Shown here piece after piece: positions 1-10,008 of a DNA stretch of 64,000 bases. Source of the DNA: an uncultured Prevotellaceae bacterium (GTDB lineage: Bacteria > Bacteroidota > Bacteroidia > Bacteroidales > Bacteroidaceae); contig ONDJ01000009.1 of assembly GCA_900316575.1 (NCBI GenBank), forward strand, positions 110,440 through 174,439, given 5' to 3'. The notes beneath the pieces are model-generated. The model had not been told where the DNA came from, did no database searches, and saw nothing but the letters and a program-made list of their open reading frames with translations. The position numbers and the translations under genes are program-made. Numbering within the stretch: position 1 is the first letter of the stretch; each line of letters begins with the position of its first letter.

Positions 1-1
1 C

Positions 2-124
2 GACACCATCCCCTACCACGGCAACTGTTCCAAAGTGAAACAAATCAGCTGTGCTGGACTCTTGGCTGAGACGATTCGCCGAGTAATGGCTGGCGAAAGC
101 ATCAGTTCACAGTATATATTATAA
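2..124 (+). CDS. prs: Ribose-phosphate pyrophosphokinase, C-terminal end (partial)
   Basis: The window opens inside a gene; 40 codons and a TAA remain. The peptide begins DTIPYHGNC and ends LLAETIRRVMAGESISSQYIL split over the last codons. The pattern LLAEtIRRv..gESiSs is the usual end of PRPP synthetase, which makes phosphoribosyl pyrophosphate from ribose-5-phosphate and ATP for nucleotide, His and Trp synthesis. The catalytic part lies outside the window, so the assignment rests on the tail alone. The next gene on this strand starts 376 bases later and has its own promoter. Confidence 0.75.
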   Translation, partial: DTIPYHGNCSKVKQISCAGLLAETIRRVMAGESISSQYIL

Positions 125-468
125 CGAGAAAGAACGCTTTTTTGTCCTTGCCCTATTATGGTAGGATTCCATATTTTTGCAACAAATAAAGGATAAGAAG
201 CTACTTCAACTGCTGCAATAAAGCTCAAAACGACCTCGGACCTCGTTTCAACGACATCCGAGGTCGTTTTTTTAGGTCCGAGGTCGTTCGGACTTGCTCC
301 CATCTCGTAAAAAATGGCTCTCTATTATCATTTCACAATAAACGATTTCGCTAACAAGAGGCTTTTTCTTGGTTTTTTGGTTGACAAACAAAGCACTTTT
401 TCCCAAGACGAGGCGAACAACGCGGACAAGCTGCCAGTCGTGTATTTTTCCCTTTAAGTAGAAATCCG
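125..468. other. Intergenic region prs to HAD hydrolase
   Basis: This 344-base stretch has no convincing gene. It holds the candidate small RNA unit (about 141-290). The remaining 180 bases up to the HAD promoter show nothing I recognise. Confidence 0.5.
172..273 (+). ncRNA. Candidate small RNA, copy 1 (promoter plus intrinsic terminator)
   Basis: A TATTTTTG -7 box (172-179) lies 21 bases after CTTG (147-150). About 50 bases on there is a 12-bp perfect stem (229-240 with 257-268) that runs into seven T's (267-273). This predicts a transcript of about 88 nt starting near 186. A second copy with the same architecture lies on the minus strand at 22271-22386, and its stem differs by paired changes. 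After the T-run the right arm is repeated (274-288), so an alternative fold is possible. No ORF is visible in it. Transcription is inferred. Confidence 0.45.
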
Positions 469-476
469 TAACTTTG
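469..476 (+). promoter_or_regulatory. -7 box of HAD hydrolase gene
   Basis: TAACTTTG matches the Bacteroidetes TAnnTTTG -7 consensus and lies 24 bases before the ATG at 501. It falls inside the only upstream extension of the reading frame, which supports 501 as the start. Confidence 0.5.
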
Positions 477-500
477 CCGCGTTTTTACGGAAAGAGAAAA

Positions 501-1178
501 ATGCCAACAAAAGCCATATTGTTTGACATGGACGGTGTGTTGTTTGACTCCATGCCCTACCATGCCCAATGCTGGGAACAGGTGTGCCAAGCCGAGGGAC
601 TCAACCTCACCCGCCCAGAAGTTTATCTACACGAAGGCCGCACAGCCAAAAGCACCATTGACTTGCTTGCTCGCCGATGCTGGGGACGCGATGCTGAGGA
701 CGAGGAAGTTCAACGAATCTACGAAGCCAAATGCCGCCTCTTCAACGCACTGCCCGAAACACCTGCTATGGAAGGGGCAGACCTTGTACTTAAAGCTGCT
801 AAAGACGCAGGACTTATTATCACACTCGTGACAGGAAGCGGACAAAAGAGTCTGTTAGAGCGTTTGAACAAAGCCTATCCTGACTACTTCGTGAAAGAGC
901 GTATGGTGACTAGCGACGACGTGCAGTATGGCAAGCCCCACCCAGAGCCCTACCTCATGGGACTTCAAAAATCGGGTGTCAGTGCCGAAGAAGCCATCGT
1001 TGTAGAAAACGCACCCTTAGGCATCGCTTCGGCAGTAGCCGCCGGGATCTATACCATAGCCGTCAATACAGGCCCTTTGGCTGAACAAGTGCTAAAAGAC
1101 GCTGGCGCAGCACACGTATTCCCCTCCATGAAGGCTTTTGCCGCAGATTTTAACGAAATTGTGGGAAGAAAACCATAA
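501..1178 (+). CDS. HAD-superfamily hydrolase, beta-phosphoglucomutase-like
   Basis: This 225-residue protein is a cytoplasmic phosphatase or mutase of HAD subfamily I. Motif I is DMDGVLFDS with catalytic D9 and D11. Motif II is the TGSG near residue 114, motif III the Lys in GKPHPEPY, and motif IV the acidic stretch before ENAPLGI. The helical cap between motifs I and II fits sugar-phosphate or phosphoglycolate substrates, but the substrate cannot be read from the sequence. I chose the ATG at 501, not the longer frame from 474, because the -7 box lies in the extension and MPTKAILFDMDG matches the family's N-terminus. Confidence 0.85.
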   Translation: MPTKAILFDMDGVLFDSMPYHAQCWEQVCQAEGLNLTRPEVYLHEGRTAKSTIDLLARRCWGRDAEDEEVQRIYEAKCRLFNALPETPAMEGADLVLKAAKDAGLIITLVTGSGQKSLLERLNKAYPDYFVKERMVTSDDVQYGKPHPEPYLMGLQKSGVSAEEAIVVENAPLGIASAVAAGIYTIAVNTGPLAEQVLKDAGAAHVFPSMKAFAADFNEIVGRKP

Positions 1179-1183
1179 TTTTG
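1176..1183 (+). promoter_or_regulatory. Possible -7 box overlapping a stop codon
   Basis: TAATTTTG fits TAnnTTTG, and its first three bases are the stop codon of the HAD gene. It lies 6 bases before the next ATG (1190), so transcription from it would give a nearly leaderless mRNA. No good -33 box is seen; read-through from the HAD promoter is an equal alternative. Confidence 0.25.
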
Positions 1184-1189
1184 CACCCG

Positions 1190-2476
1190 ATGAAAACTAT
1201 CAAGCCGTTCCCCGCTACACAACGTCGATTTCCTGGATGGATAATCGCACTTGTTATTATAATCCTATGCGTGGGAATGCCTTCATTTTCCGTAGAGAAT
1301 TTTGCCCAGACCACACTAAGCGAAACGTCTGCCACACAGAAAAGCGACTCTGCTCAGAAGTCTCTCACAGCCTCACTCTTGACATGTGCCCCAGGGGACG
1401 AAAGCTACGAACTCTATGGCCACACAGCCTTGCGTCTGCGTAGTGATGATGGCGAAATGGACGTCGTTTATAACTACGGCTACTTCAACTTCAAACGCCC
1501 CAATTTTGTTTGGCACTTCATCTTGGGCGAAACCGACTACTCCCTACGCGCTATGACGTGGGAGCATTTCTACACGCTCTACACCGATGAAGGGCGTTGG
1601 ATAGACGAACAGACGCTCAGCCTCACCCCAGAGGAAACGGGGCGGCTTGCCACGGCGTTAGAGATAAACCGCTGGGAAGCCACACAGCATGATTGGACTT
1701 ATCGCTACAACTATTTCACAGACAACTGCACCACACGCGCTATTGATCAGATCCGCGCGGCTTTAAAAGGCACGCTACATCTGCCAAAAGCGGTAGCTAC
1801 CACTTACCGCCAGTCGCTACATCAATATACGGCTGGCCATCCATGGTCGCAATTGGGCAACGACATGCTTCTTGGTGCTACTGCCGACGACAGCATTGAT
1901 GCCGCCCAACAACTGTTCCTACCCATTGAAGCCCGCGACCTGCTTGCAGAAACGCTGATAGAAGACCAAAACGGCACACAGCGCCCCTTAGTGAAAAACA
2001 CAAAACGCATCGCTACCTTTCCAGAAAGACCTGCCGACACAAGCCTGCCGCCTGTGTTTTGGGCATTGCTCTTACTCACAGCAACGATAGGCATAACCGT
2101 ATATGAAGGTTTGAAAAAAAAGACGCTTTGGGGCTATGACGTCTTTCTCATCACGATGCAAGGACTTGCAGGTTGCCTCATTGCCTTTATGCTCAGCTTC
2201 AGTAGCCATCCATCCGTGGACAGCAACCTTCTGATATCGTGGATCAATCCGTTACCACTGATTTTCCTCTGGACAATAGTGAAAAGATTTCGCGCAGAGA
2301 GCGTTTCACGTTTCTTTGTGCTTCAGATAGCTATGATCGGCGTGTTTGCCATCATCGGCCTCATGCGCTTGCAGCAGTTCCCGCCTGAAACATACGTTTT
2401 GGCACTCTGTTTGCTAATCAGAGCCGTATGGCTACTTCTATACAAAAGCAATTCTATGAAAGTTTGGCGTTTATAG
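1190..2476 (+). CDS. DUF4105 (Lnb N-terminal periplasmic domain) membrane protein
   Basis: This 428-residue protein starts with a hydrophobic signal or anchor (about residues 15-35). A DUF4105-type periplasmic domain follows, with the hallmark CAPGDESYELYGHTALRL and later YNYFTDNCTTR. This Cys/His pattern resembles thiol-hydrolase folds such as NlpC/P60-like enzymes. From about residue 285 there are five hydrophobic segments, as is usual for the family in Bacteroidetes. The role is unknown; a lipid- or peptide-processing enzyme at the inner membrane is a guess. The frame opens at a TTG (1181), but ATG at 1190 is the better start. It follows the HAD gene by 11 bases. Confidence 0.75.
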   Translation: MKTIKPFPATQRRFPGWIIALVIIILCVGMPSFSVENFAQTTLSETSATQKSDSAQKSLTASLLTCAPGDESYELYGHTALRLRSDDGEMDVVYNYGYFNFKRPNFVWHFILGETDYSLRAMTWEHFYTLYTDEGRWIDEQTLSLTPEETGRLATALEINRWEATQHDWTYRYNYFTDNCTTRAIDQIRAALKGTLHLPKAVATTYRQSLHQYTAGHPWSQLGNDMLLGATADDSIDAAQQLFLPIEARDLLAETLIEDQNGTQRPLVKNTKRIATFPERPADTSLPPVFWALLLLTATIGITVYEGLKKKTLWGYDVFLITMQGLAGCLIAFMLSFSSHPSVDSNLLISWINPLPLIFLWTIVKRFRAESVSRFFVLQIAMIGVFAIIGLMRLQQFPPETYVLALCLLIRAVWLLLYKSNSMKVWRL

Positions 2477-2543
2477 TTTAAAGACATCGCCGCTGTAGTC
2501 TTTAACCTCTTAACTTTAACCTCTAACCTATATAAAAGCCACA

Positions 2544-4163
2544 TTGACTAACAAGAATATACCATCCCTGCCCCACTCCTCTGCGCGTTCATCGCTTTGG
2601 CTAAAACTGCTCACAGCTATGACGGCTCTCGGTGTGCTACCCGCTCAAACCACCCAAGCGCAAAGCACTGGAGTTCCGCGCATAGTGGTTAGCATATTGG
2701 TTGACCAGTTGCGAAGCGACTATATGCAAGCCTTCATGCCGCTCTATGGCAATGGTGGCCTACGTCGCCTGATGAACGAGGGGCGCATCTATACACAAGC
2801 CGAATACCCACACGCAAGCACTGACCGAGCAGCTGCTGCGGCAACAGTGCTCACAGGAGCCGTTCCCTCCGACCATGGCATCGTAGCGGCTGAGTGGCTT
2901 GACCGCGAGACGTTGCAACCCGTTTCGTGTGTGGACGACAAAACAGTACAAGGCGTTGGTTCTTTATCACCAGCATCACCCGTACGCCTGCTCGTCACTA
3001 CCGTGGGCGACGAACTCAAAGTGGCTACACAAGGTGCATCAATCGTTTATTCCATTGCGCCATTTCGCGAAATGGCAGTGCTTACAGGCGGACATGCAGC
3101 CGATGGAGCCTACTGGATAGACGAACAAGCTGGACGTTGGTGTTCAAGCACTTACTATGGTGCCCTGCCCACATGGCTATCCTACCGCAATGGACAATCG
3201 CGTATAGCTAACCAACAAGGACAGATTTGGCAACCATCCAACACGCTTGTAGGCACCTTCAGCTACTACCTTTCTCAAAGGGTGCGCGAACCATTCTCCC
3301 ATCGATTTGAAGGAATGCGAGCCGCTCGCGAAATGCTCACCACAGCACTCGTTAACGACGAAACAGCTGCCGCTGCCGAACTCTGCATAGAAAAGAGCCA
3401 GATAGGAGCCGATGAAACGCCCGACTTCTTGTCGCTAACACTTTTTGCCGGTAGCTACCTAAATCGTCCCATCAACGACGCGGCTATGGAGATACAAGAC
3501 ACGTATGTGCGCTTAGACAAAGCCATAGCAGGAATTCTTTCCGCCATTGAAAAGAAAGTCGGACTGGAGCGTGCGCTCATTGTGCTCACATCAACCGGCA
3601 CAAGCGAAGAAACAGCCGGCGACCTCTCAGCATATCGCATTCCTACAGGCACTTTCGACACCGAACGAGCTGTAGGGCTACTCAACATGTACCTTGCAGC
3701 CATTCATGGACCAGGGAAATATGTATTGGCAACCAATGGCACACAATTCTATTTCGACCGCAAGCTCATCGAAGACAAGGCTTTGACGCTTTCAAGCGTG
3801 CTTGACGAAGCAGCAGAATTCCTGCAACAGCTCAGCGGTGTAAAAGATGTCTTCACTTCAGCGCGGCTCATCCAAGGTGCCTGGACACCAGGCATTAGTG
3901 CCTATCGCGCAGCCTATCACACAGAGAGAAGCGGCGATCTTCGCATTGTGCTAAGTCCCGGATGGCGACTGAAAGACACAACGTCCAACCAATTCCACCG
4001 CGAAGGCTTTCTGCCTTTTCCGATCATATTTATTGGCTCAGGCACTACAAAATCAGTCATTGCCACACCCACCAGTACCGACCACATAGCTCCAACGCTT
4101 TGTGAAGCCATACGTATCCGTGCACCCAACGCTTGTGGCGTGAAACCTTTATCACTCAAATAA
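2544..4163 (+). CDS. Alkaline-phosphatase-superfamily protein, probably degenerate
   Basis: The 539-residue secreted protein starts at TTG; no in-frame ATG lies upstream, and the next one (2619) would cut into the signal peptide. The signal runs to about residue 40 (hydrophobic LLTAMTALGVL, then AQS). The fold is recognisable: SILVDQLRSDYM, TGAVPSDHGIVAAEWLDR, EIQDTYVRLDKAI and a TSTDHIAPTLCE end. Yet ligands known for this family look lost. The usual TADHG is TSTG, the D..GH before the EIQDTYVRLD helix is AGSYLN, and the GPGHAS near the nucleophile is an Ala run. I infer a pseudo-enzyme or binding protein. It sits 65 bases before secA. Confidence 0.7.
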   Translation: MTNKNIPSLPHSSARSSLWLKLLTAMTALGVLPAQTTQAQSTGVPRIVVSILVDQLRSDYMQAFMPLYGNGGLRRLMNEGRIYTQAEYPHASTDRAAAAATVLTGAVPSDHGIVAAEWLDRETLQPVSCVDDKTVQGVGSLSPASPVRLLVTTVGDELKVATQGASIVYSIAPFREMAVLTGGHAADGAYWIDEQAGRWCSSTYYGALPTWLSYRNGQSRIANQQGQIWQPSNTLVGTFSYYLSQRVREPFSHRFEGMRAAREMLTTALVNDETAAAAELCIEKSQIGADETPDFLSLTLFAGSYLNRPINDAAMEIQDTYVRLDKAIAGILSAIEKKVGLERALIVLTSTGTSEETAGDLSAYRIPTGTFDTERAVGLLNMYLAAIHGPGKYVLATNGTQFYFDRKLIEDKALTLSSVLDEAAEFLQQLSGVKDVFTSARLIQGAWTPGISAYRAAYHTERSGDLRIVLSPGWRLKDTTSNQFHREGFLPFPIIFIGSGTTKSVIATPTSTDHIAPTLCEAIRIRAPNACGVKPLSLK

Positions 4164-4228
4164 AAAACCCACTCAAACAAACCAACTCTTAATAAAAACG
4201 AAGTTTTACATCTCATCCAACCATAACA

Positions 4229-7200
4229 ATGAATTTCAACAACTTTCTAAGCAAACTTTTCGGCAACAAGTCACAGCGCGATATGAAAGCCATCCAGCCT
4301 TGGGTGGAAAAAATTAAAGAAGCCTATCCCGCTATCGAAGCACTTGACAACGATGCCCTGCGTGCTCGCACCGCCGAAATCCGCGAGGACATACAAAGCA
4401 GCGCTAACGACCTGCGCGAAAAAATCAACGAAATACGCGAAAAAATCAACGACACTCCGATTGAAGACCGCGAACCTCTCTTCAACCGCATTGACAAAAT
4501 CGAAAAAGACATCCTCGAACGCTATGAAGAGAAGCTCACCGAGCATCTGCCCGATGTATTCGCTATCGTGAAAGAAACAGCACGTCGCTTTACAGAAAAC
4601 GAGGAAATAACAGTTAAAGCCACAGACTTTGACCGCGACCTCGCTACTACACACGACTTTGTGCGCATCGAAAGCAACAATGCTATATATCAAAATCACT
4701 GGATTGCTGGTGGCAACGAAGTGGTTTGGGACATGGTACACTACGACGTTCAACTTTTCGGCGGCGTAGTACTCCATCAAGGCAAGATAGCAGAGATGGC
4801 CACGGGTGAAGGTAAAACACTCGTTGCCACCCTGCCCGTTTTTCTCAATGCCCTTACTGGCAACGGTGTTCACGTCGTTACGGTCAACGACTACCTAGCT
4901 AAGCGCGACAGCGAATGGATGGGACCACTCTATATGTTCCACGGCCTAAGCGTTGATTGCATTGACAAACACCAACCAAATTCCGATTCTCGCCGACAAG
5001 CCTACAATGCTGACATAACCTTCGGAACAAACAACGAGTTTGGCTTCGACTATCTGCGCGACAACATGGCACTCTCGCCCAAGGACCTTGTGCAACGCCG
5101 CCACAACTACGCCATCGTGGACGAGGTCGACTCCGTGCTCATTGACGATGCGCGTACACCGCTCATCATCAGTGGCCCCGTGCCAAAAGGCGATGATCAA
5201 TACTTTGAAGAGTATCAACCCCTCGTGGAACGTCTCGTTGCCACACAACGCCAATTGGCTACAAATTATCTATCAGAAGCAAAGAAACTCATTGCAAGCG
5301 ACAATAAAGAAGATCGCGAACAAGGTTTCTTGCAACTATTCCGAAGCCATAAAGCACTGCCCAAGAACCGACCGCTCATCAAATTCCTCTCAGAGCAAGG
5401 CATCAAAAGCGGAATGCTCAAGACAGAGGAAATCTACATGGAGAACAACAACCGCAGAATGCCCGAAGCCACCGACCCGCTCTATTTCGTGGTTGACGAA
5501 AAACAACGTAGCGTGGATCTCACTGATAAGGGAAACGCATGGTTGGCTGGACAAGTGAAAGACGAGCAACTCTTTGTGCTGCCCGACATCACCGCAGCCA
5601 TGTCAGCCCTTGAAGCCGACAAATCACTCACCGACGAGGAACGACTGAAGCGGAAAGACGAGATGTTCAGCGACTATGCCGTTAAGAGCGAACGTGTTCA
5701 TACCATTTTGCAACTGCTCAAAGCCTACACCATGTTCAACAAGGACGAAGACTATGTGGTGATGGACGGAGCAGTGAAGATTGTCGATGAACAGACAGGG
5801 CGTATCATGGAAGGTCGCCGCTGGAGCGATGGACTCCACCAAGCCGTTGAAGCCAAAGAACACGTGAAGGTGGAAGCCGCCACACAAACCTTTGCAACCA
5901 TCACGTTGCAAAACTATTTCCGCATGTACCACAAACTGGCTGGTATGACGGGTACGGCTATCACAGAAGCAGGTGAATTTTGGAACATCTACAAACTAGA
6001 CGTGGTAGAAATCCCAACCAACAAGCCCGTAATTCGCAATGACATGAACGACCGCGTGTATCGCACCAAACGCGAAAAATACAATGCCGTCATTGCCGAG
6101 ATTGAGGAAATGATAGCCCAAGGACGTCCAGTGCTCGTTGGTACCACAAGTGTAGAAGTCAGCGAATTGCTGAGCAAGATGCTTTCCTTGAGAAAAATTG
6201 CCCACAACGTTCTCAACGCCAAACTCCACCAACAAGAAGCCGGCGTCGTGGCCCAAGCCGGACAAAAGGGAATGGTTACCATCGCCACCAATATGGCAGG
6301 ACGTGGAACGGACATCAAGCTCACTCCAGAAGTCAAGGAAGCTGGCGGATTGGCCATCATCGGCACAGAGCGCCACGAAAGCCGGCGCGTTGACCGCCAG
6401 CTGCGCGGACGTGCTGGTCGTCAAGGCGACCCAGGTAGCAGTGTATTCTTCGTCAGCCTTGAAGACAACCTGATGCGCCTATTTGCTAGCGAACGCATCG
6501 CAAAGATCATGGACCGCCTCGGCTTCAAGGAAGGCGATGTCATTGAGCACAAAATGATCAACAACAGCATTGAGCGTGCTCAAAAGAAGGTGGAAGAAAA
6601 CCACTTCGGTGTGCGCAAACGCTTGTTGGAATACGATGATGTGATGAACAAACAGCGAACGGTTGTTTACGAGCGTCGCCGCCACGCATTGATGGGCGAA
6701 CGTATCGGCATGGACATTGCCAATATGATATGGGAACAAGTTGTTTCGGTCATTGAAACAGGCGGCTGGCAATCGCAACGCGATGCTTTTCTATCAACAT
6801 TTGCCATGGAAATTCCCTACACAGAGGCAGAATTTGAAGAAAAGAGTCGCGACGAACTCTATGAACGCACCTTCCAAAAGGCAATGGAAAATCTCAAGCG
6901 TCGCACCGAGGCCTTGGCCGAAACAGCTGACCGTGTCATTCATCCCTATTTCGAAACCGAAGGCGACCGCTACGAATACATCGTCATACCCGTCACTGAC
7001 GGAAAGATGGTTTACAACATTCGCACCAATTTCAAAGAAGCCTACGAAACAGCCTGCCACAGTGTCATCCGCGACTACGAAAAGACGATCCTCTTGCGCA
7101 ACATTGACATGTCATGGCAAGAAAACCTGCGCAACCTTGACGAACTGCGCCATAGCGTGCAGAACGCCAGCTATGAACAGAAAGACCCACTACTTATCTT

Positions 7201-7543
7201 CAAGCTTGAAAGTGTAAAATACTTTGATTCGATGGTTGAGGAATGCAACACTAATAGCATTTCAAGCCTTATGCGCGGCGTAATCCCTCAACAACCAGGG
7301 CAGGAACAGCGAGTGCAAGAAGCTGGTGAAGAAGTTCGCGCCAACCGACGCTACACCGAAACCAAGCAAGGTTCTGAAGTTAGTAGTCAAGCCGATGCTC
7401 AACGCGCAGCAGCAGCCAACGACACACGCGGCAGACAGCCCGTACAACCCATCGTAAAAGAAAAGCTTCCTGGACGCAACGACCCTTGCCCGTGTGGAAG
7501 CGGAAAGAAGTTTAAGCACTGCCACGGACGCGGCATTGTTTAA
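4229..7543 (+). CDS. secA: Preprotein translocase ATPase SecA
   Basis: SecA drives proteins through SecYEG by ATP hydrolysis. The 1104 residues are longer than the roughly 900 of E. coli, with extra sequence in and around the first nucleotide-binding domain, as often in Bacteroidetes. Walker A is GEGKTL near residue 193 and the DEAD-type box is [11 protein letters not shown] near 297. The second ATPase half carries [12 protein letters not shown] and [16 protein letters not shown]. The extreme C-terminus is the zinc-binding [19 protein letters not shown], which binds SecB or ribosomes. The gene is followed by a long hairpin repeat (7552-7628). Confidence 0.98.
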   Translation: MNFNNFLSKLFGNKSQRDMKAIQPWVEKIKEAYPAIEALDNDALRARTAEIREDIQSSANDLREKINEIREKINDTPIEDREPLFNRIDKIEKDILERYEEKLTEHLPDVFAIVKETARRFTENEEITVKATDFDRDLATTHDFVRIESNNAIYQNHWIAGGNEVVWDMVHYDVQLFGGVVLHQGKIAEMATGEGKTLVATLPVFLNALTGNGVHVVTVNDYLAKRDSEWMGPLYMFHGLSVDCIDKHQPNSDSRRQAYNADITFGTNNEFGFDYLRDNMALSPKDLVQRRHNYAIVDEVDSVLIDDARTPLIISGPVPKGDDQYFEEYQPLVERLVATQRQLATNYLSEAKKLIASDNKEDREQGFLQLFRSHKALPKNRPLIKFLSEQGIKSGMLKTEEIYMENNNRRMPEATDPLYFVVDEKQRSVDLTDKGNAWLAGQVKDEQLFVLPDITAAMSALEADKSLTDEERLKRKDEMFSDYAVKSERVHTILQLLKAYTMFNKDEDYVVMDGAVKIVDEQTGRIMEGRRWSDGLHQAVEAKEHVKVEAATQTFATITLQNYFRMYHKLAGMTGTAITEAGEFWNIYKLDVVEIPTNKPVIRNDMNDRVYRTKREKYNAVIAEIEEMIAQGRPVLVGTTSVEVSELLSKMLSLRKIAHNVLNAKLHQQEAGVVAQAGQKGMVTIATNMAGRGTDIKLTPEVKEAGGLAIIGTERHESRRVDRQLRGRAGRQGDPGSSVFFVSLEDNLMRLFASERIAKIMDRLGFKEGDVIEHKMINNSIERAQKKVEENHFGVRKRLLEYDDVMNKQRTVVYERRRHALMGERIGMDIANMIWEQVVSVIETGGWQSQRDAFLSTFAMEIPYTEAEFEEKSRDELYERTFQKAMENLKRRTEALAETADRVIHPYFETEGDRYEYIVIPVTDGKMVYNIRTNFKEAYETACHSVIRDYEKTILLRNIDMSWQENLRNLDELRHSVQNASYEQKDPLLIFKLESVKYFDSMVEECNTNSISSLMRGVIPQQPGQEQRVQEAGEEVRANRRYTETKQGSEVSSQADAQRAAAANDTRGRQPVQPIVKEKLPGRNDPCPCGSGKKFKHCHGRGIV

Positions 7544-7551
7544 TTTGACTA

Positions 7552-7628
7552 TTTGACAATTTACAATTAGACTATTTCTCGGACGTTTCAAAACGCAGTG
7601 GTAAATAGTCAAATTGTAAATTGTCAAA
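7552..7628. repeat. Dispersed hairpin repeat, copy 1
   Basis: Arms 7552-7577 and 7603-7628 pair over 26 bases with one mismatch around a 25-base loop. The loop carries CGGACGTTTCAAAACGCAG, the reverse complement of the loop in the copies at 42068 and 50728. It lies 8 bases after secA and may also end its transcript. Confidence 0.8.
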
Positions 7629-7682
7629 TTGTTAAACATGTTGGTTGTCACATAGTAAATAGTCAAATCATCAAATGATATT

Positions 7683-8906
7683 ATGAAAACCAAGTTGGCT
7701 CTACTCCTTATTGTTAATATAGCCTGCGCTTTGTCGTTACATGCCCAAAGCCGTGTGGACTCATTGATGCAGATCTATGATTTCGCTACAGCGGCAAAAG
7801 TGTTGCAGAGGCAGATCTCACAAGCAGCTGGTGCTGGCGAGCCCGTAGCAGCTCTTGAGGAGTGCCTCCGCAAGGCTGAAATGGGAGAACGCATGCTACA
7901 AGCAACGGAAAAAGTTGTCTTCCTTGATAGTGTAGTTATGCCTGCCGATGAAGTGCTGACAAAACTAAGGCTTACACCTCACGCTGGAAAGCTGATGGCC
8001 ATAGGCGATTTCTTTCCCGAAGGGCTACCTAATGGATTTGTAGGCCAAGGTACAATGTACGTTGGCGACTATGCCGACCGCGTTTTCTTGGCGCAACCCG
8101 ACAGTAACGGATTGTCTAAGCTCCATTGTGCCCGTCTATTGGCAGGTCGATGGACAGCACCCCAGCCACTACCCGGTTTAGAAAATGCGGCAGACATTCA
8201 GGACTTCCCTTTCGCTATGCCCGACGGACAAACCATCTATTTTGCAGCCCAAGGGCCACAGTCGCTGGGCGGTTACGACATTTTTGTTACACGCTACGAT
8301 GCCGACGCAGGGCACTATCTCAAGCCTGCACACCTTGGCTTTCCGTTTAATAGTACAGCCAACGACTACTTGTACGTAATAGACGAAGCGGCTGGTGTGG
8401 GCTATTTCATTACAGACCGAAATCAAGCACCAGGTGAGGTATGCCTATACGCCTTCATTCCCAATTCGTCACACGACATCTACCTGCTTAACGGCGAAAA
8501 CACCGACACTGTGCGTCGAGCCGCACGCATAGCATCTATCAACGAGTTGGGCGCAGGTAGCGAGCAAGCCATTGCAACACGCAGAGCCACTAACAAACTG
8601 TTGGCGCAATGCCAGCAGCAAAGCGATGCTCCTATCTTGATCGTAATCGACGACACGCACGTTTATACCAATCCCTCACAATTAAAAAGCACAACTGCTG
8701 CCCGCATAGCCACTGAGTGTATTGCTCGCCAAAGAGAGCTTAAAGAGATAGAAACACGTCTCAGTGCCGCGCGCGAGAACTATGCAGCCTCACATAACGA
8801 ACATGTAGCACAGCAGATAATCAACCTGGAAGAACACGAAGAAAACCTACGTGCCGCCATCCACCGTATGGCAAAAAATATGCGACAAGCAGAATTGTCA
8901 CAATAA
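7683..8906 (+). CDS. Secreted protein with PD40 (TolB-like) repeats
   Basis: This 407-residue protein has a clear signal peptide (to about LHAQ, residue 22). The middle (about residues 100-260) has strand patterns of WD40-like PD40 propeller blades: DFPFAMPDGQTIYFAAQGPQ, GGYDIFVTRYD and GVGYFITDRN. The last 130 residues are helical and charged, probably a coiled coil (RQRELKEIETRLSAAREN onward). Such proteins sit in the periplasm or outer membrane, often with OmpA/Pal-type or secretion complexes; here no such partner is adjacent. The function is unknown. It starts 140 bases after secA, beyond the hairpin repeat. Confidence 0.65.
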   Translation: MKTKLALLLIVNIACALSLHAQSRVDSLMQIYDFATAAKVLQRQISQAAGAGEPVAALEECLRKAEMGERMLQATEKVVFLDSVVMPADEVLTKLRLTPHAGKLMAIGDFFPEGLPNGFVGQGTMYVGDYADRVFLAQPDSNGLSKLHCARLLAGRWTAPQPLPGLENAADIQDFPFAMPDGQTIYFAAQGPQSLGGYDIFVTRYDADAGHYLKPAHLGFPFNSTANDYLYVIDEAAGVGYFITDRNQAPGEVCLYAFIPNSSHDIYLLNGENTDTVRRAARIASINELGAGSEQAIATRRATNKLLAQCQQQSDAPILIVIDDTHVYTNPSQLKSTTAARIATECIARQRELKEIETRLSAARENYAASHNEHVAQQIINLEEHEENLRAAIHRMAKNMRQAELSQ

Positions 8907-8952
8907 CATTGAAAGGTTATAGGTTATCGTTTAAAGGTTAAAGCCTGCCGTC

Positions 8953-8985
8953 GCAATTGCCAAATTGTAAATTGTAAAATTGACA
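8953..8985. repeat. Half copy of the hairpin repeat
   Basis: CAATTGCCAAATTGTAAATT and the following bases match one arm of the dispersed hairpin family; the partner arm is missing. It lies between the PD40 gene and the phosphorylase gene, next to GGTTAAAGG-type short repeats (8914-8943). Confidence 0.4.
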
Positions 8986-9025
8986 GATATATTATCCACC
9001 AACCTATTTGTAATACTTTACCATC

Positions 9026-9904
9026 ATGAAAAACTACTTTGCCCCTTCCGAACTTATCATCAACGCCGATGGTAGTATTTTCCACCTCCACGTAGTGCCA
9101 GAGGCTTTGGCAGACAAAGTAATCCTTGTAGGTGACCCTGGACGTGTAGAAACCGTAGCGCAGCACTTTGACGAACGCGAATTTGAAGCAGAAAACCGCG
9201 AGTTTCGCACAGTCACAGGTTCTTATCATGGAAAGCGCATCACAGTGATCAGCACAGGCATCGGTTGCGACAACATCGACATTGTGCTTAACGAAATAGA
9301 CGCTTTAGCTAACATTGATTTCAAAACCCGTCAAACACGCCCCAAACTTCGAAGTCTCGACATTGTGCGCATTGGCACGTGTGGTGGATTGCAGGAATAC
9401 ACTCCTGAAGGCACCTTCATTGCTTCAGCCAAAAGCATTGGTTTTGATGGTTTGCTCAACTTCTATGCAGGACGTGACGAAGTCTGCGACATTGAATGCG
9501 AAGCCGCTTTCACCCGTGCTATGGGGTGGAAAGGTAATCAATGCATTCCCCATCCCTATGTGTCGATAGCCGACGAAGATCTGCTCAATCGCATTGCAGG
9601 CGATGATATGGTGCGCGGCATTACCGTAGCTTGTGGCGGTTTCTTCGGACCTCAAGGTCGGAGGCTACGCATACCCCTTGCCGATCCCGAACAAAACAAC
9701 AAGATTATGCATTTTGAGCACGGCGGGCTCCACGTCACCAATTTCGAGATGGAAAGTAGTGCCGTAGCAGGTCTTTCTTCCTTGATGGGCCATCACGCGC
9801 TCACGGTCTGCATGGTCATTGCAAATCGCGTAGCAGGCCGAGCTAACACCAATTATAAGGGCACTATTGACAACCTCATCCTCACGGTATTAGAGCGTAT
9901 CTAA
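9026..9904 (+). CDS. Nucleoside phosphorylase (uridine phosphorylase-like)
   Basis: The 292-residue cytosolic enzyme belongs to the PNP/UDP family, which splits nucleosides with phosphate to a free base and ribose-1-phosphate. Hallmarks are VILVGDPGRVE (phosphate loop), ISTGIGCDNIDIV, RIGTCGGLQE and NFEMESSAVAGLSSLMGH, with the Glu-Met-Glu ribose-binding triplet. Its length and the FEMESSA pattern fit the Bacteroidetes uridine phosphorylase group, but purine specificity cannot be excluded. It is followed by a strong terminator and seems to be a single-gene unit. Confidence 0.85.
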   Translation: MKNYFAPSELIINADGSIFHLHVVPEALADKVILVGDPGRVETVAQHFDEREFEAENREFRTVTGSYHGKRITVISTGIGCDNIDIVLNEIDALANIDFKTRQTRPKLRSLDIVRIGTCGGLQEYTPEGTFIASAKSIGFDGLLNFYAGRDEVCDIECEAAFTRAMGWKGNQCIPHPYVSIADEDLLNRIAGDDMVRGITVACGGFFGPQGRRLRIPLADPEQNNKIMHFEHGGLHVTNFEMESSAVAGLSSLMGHHALTVCMVIANRVAGRANTNYKGTIDNLILTVLERI

Positions 9905-9923
9905 CGCGAGTCCTATCCAAACT

Positions 9924-9967
9924 AACGAAAATGGAGGTCTGAAAGATGTCAGGCCTCCATTTTCGTT
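9924..9967 (+). terminator. Hairpin terminator after nucleoside phosphorylase
   Basis: A 14-bp perfect stem (9924-9937 with 9954-9967) lies 20 bases after the stop codon. The 3' arm is T-rich (CCATTTTCGTT) but no long T-run follows. Confidence 0.6.
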
Positions 9968-10008
9968 GGTTAAGGTTTCTTGTCGTGAGCAGCGACAAGA
10001 CCTATAAA

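Noticed and set aside
13-303. A 96-codon minus-strand frame at the window start
   Set aside because: It overlaps the prs end and the structured small-RNA unit on the other strand; the peptide has no recognisable features.
4271-4873. A 200-codon minus-strand frame inside secA
   Set aside because: It lies wholly within secA, whose motifs and length are certain; the frame is Phe/Val-rich shadow sequence without domains or a promoter.
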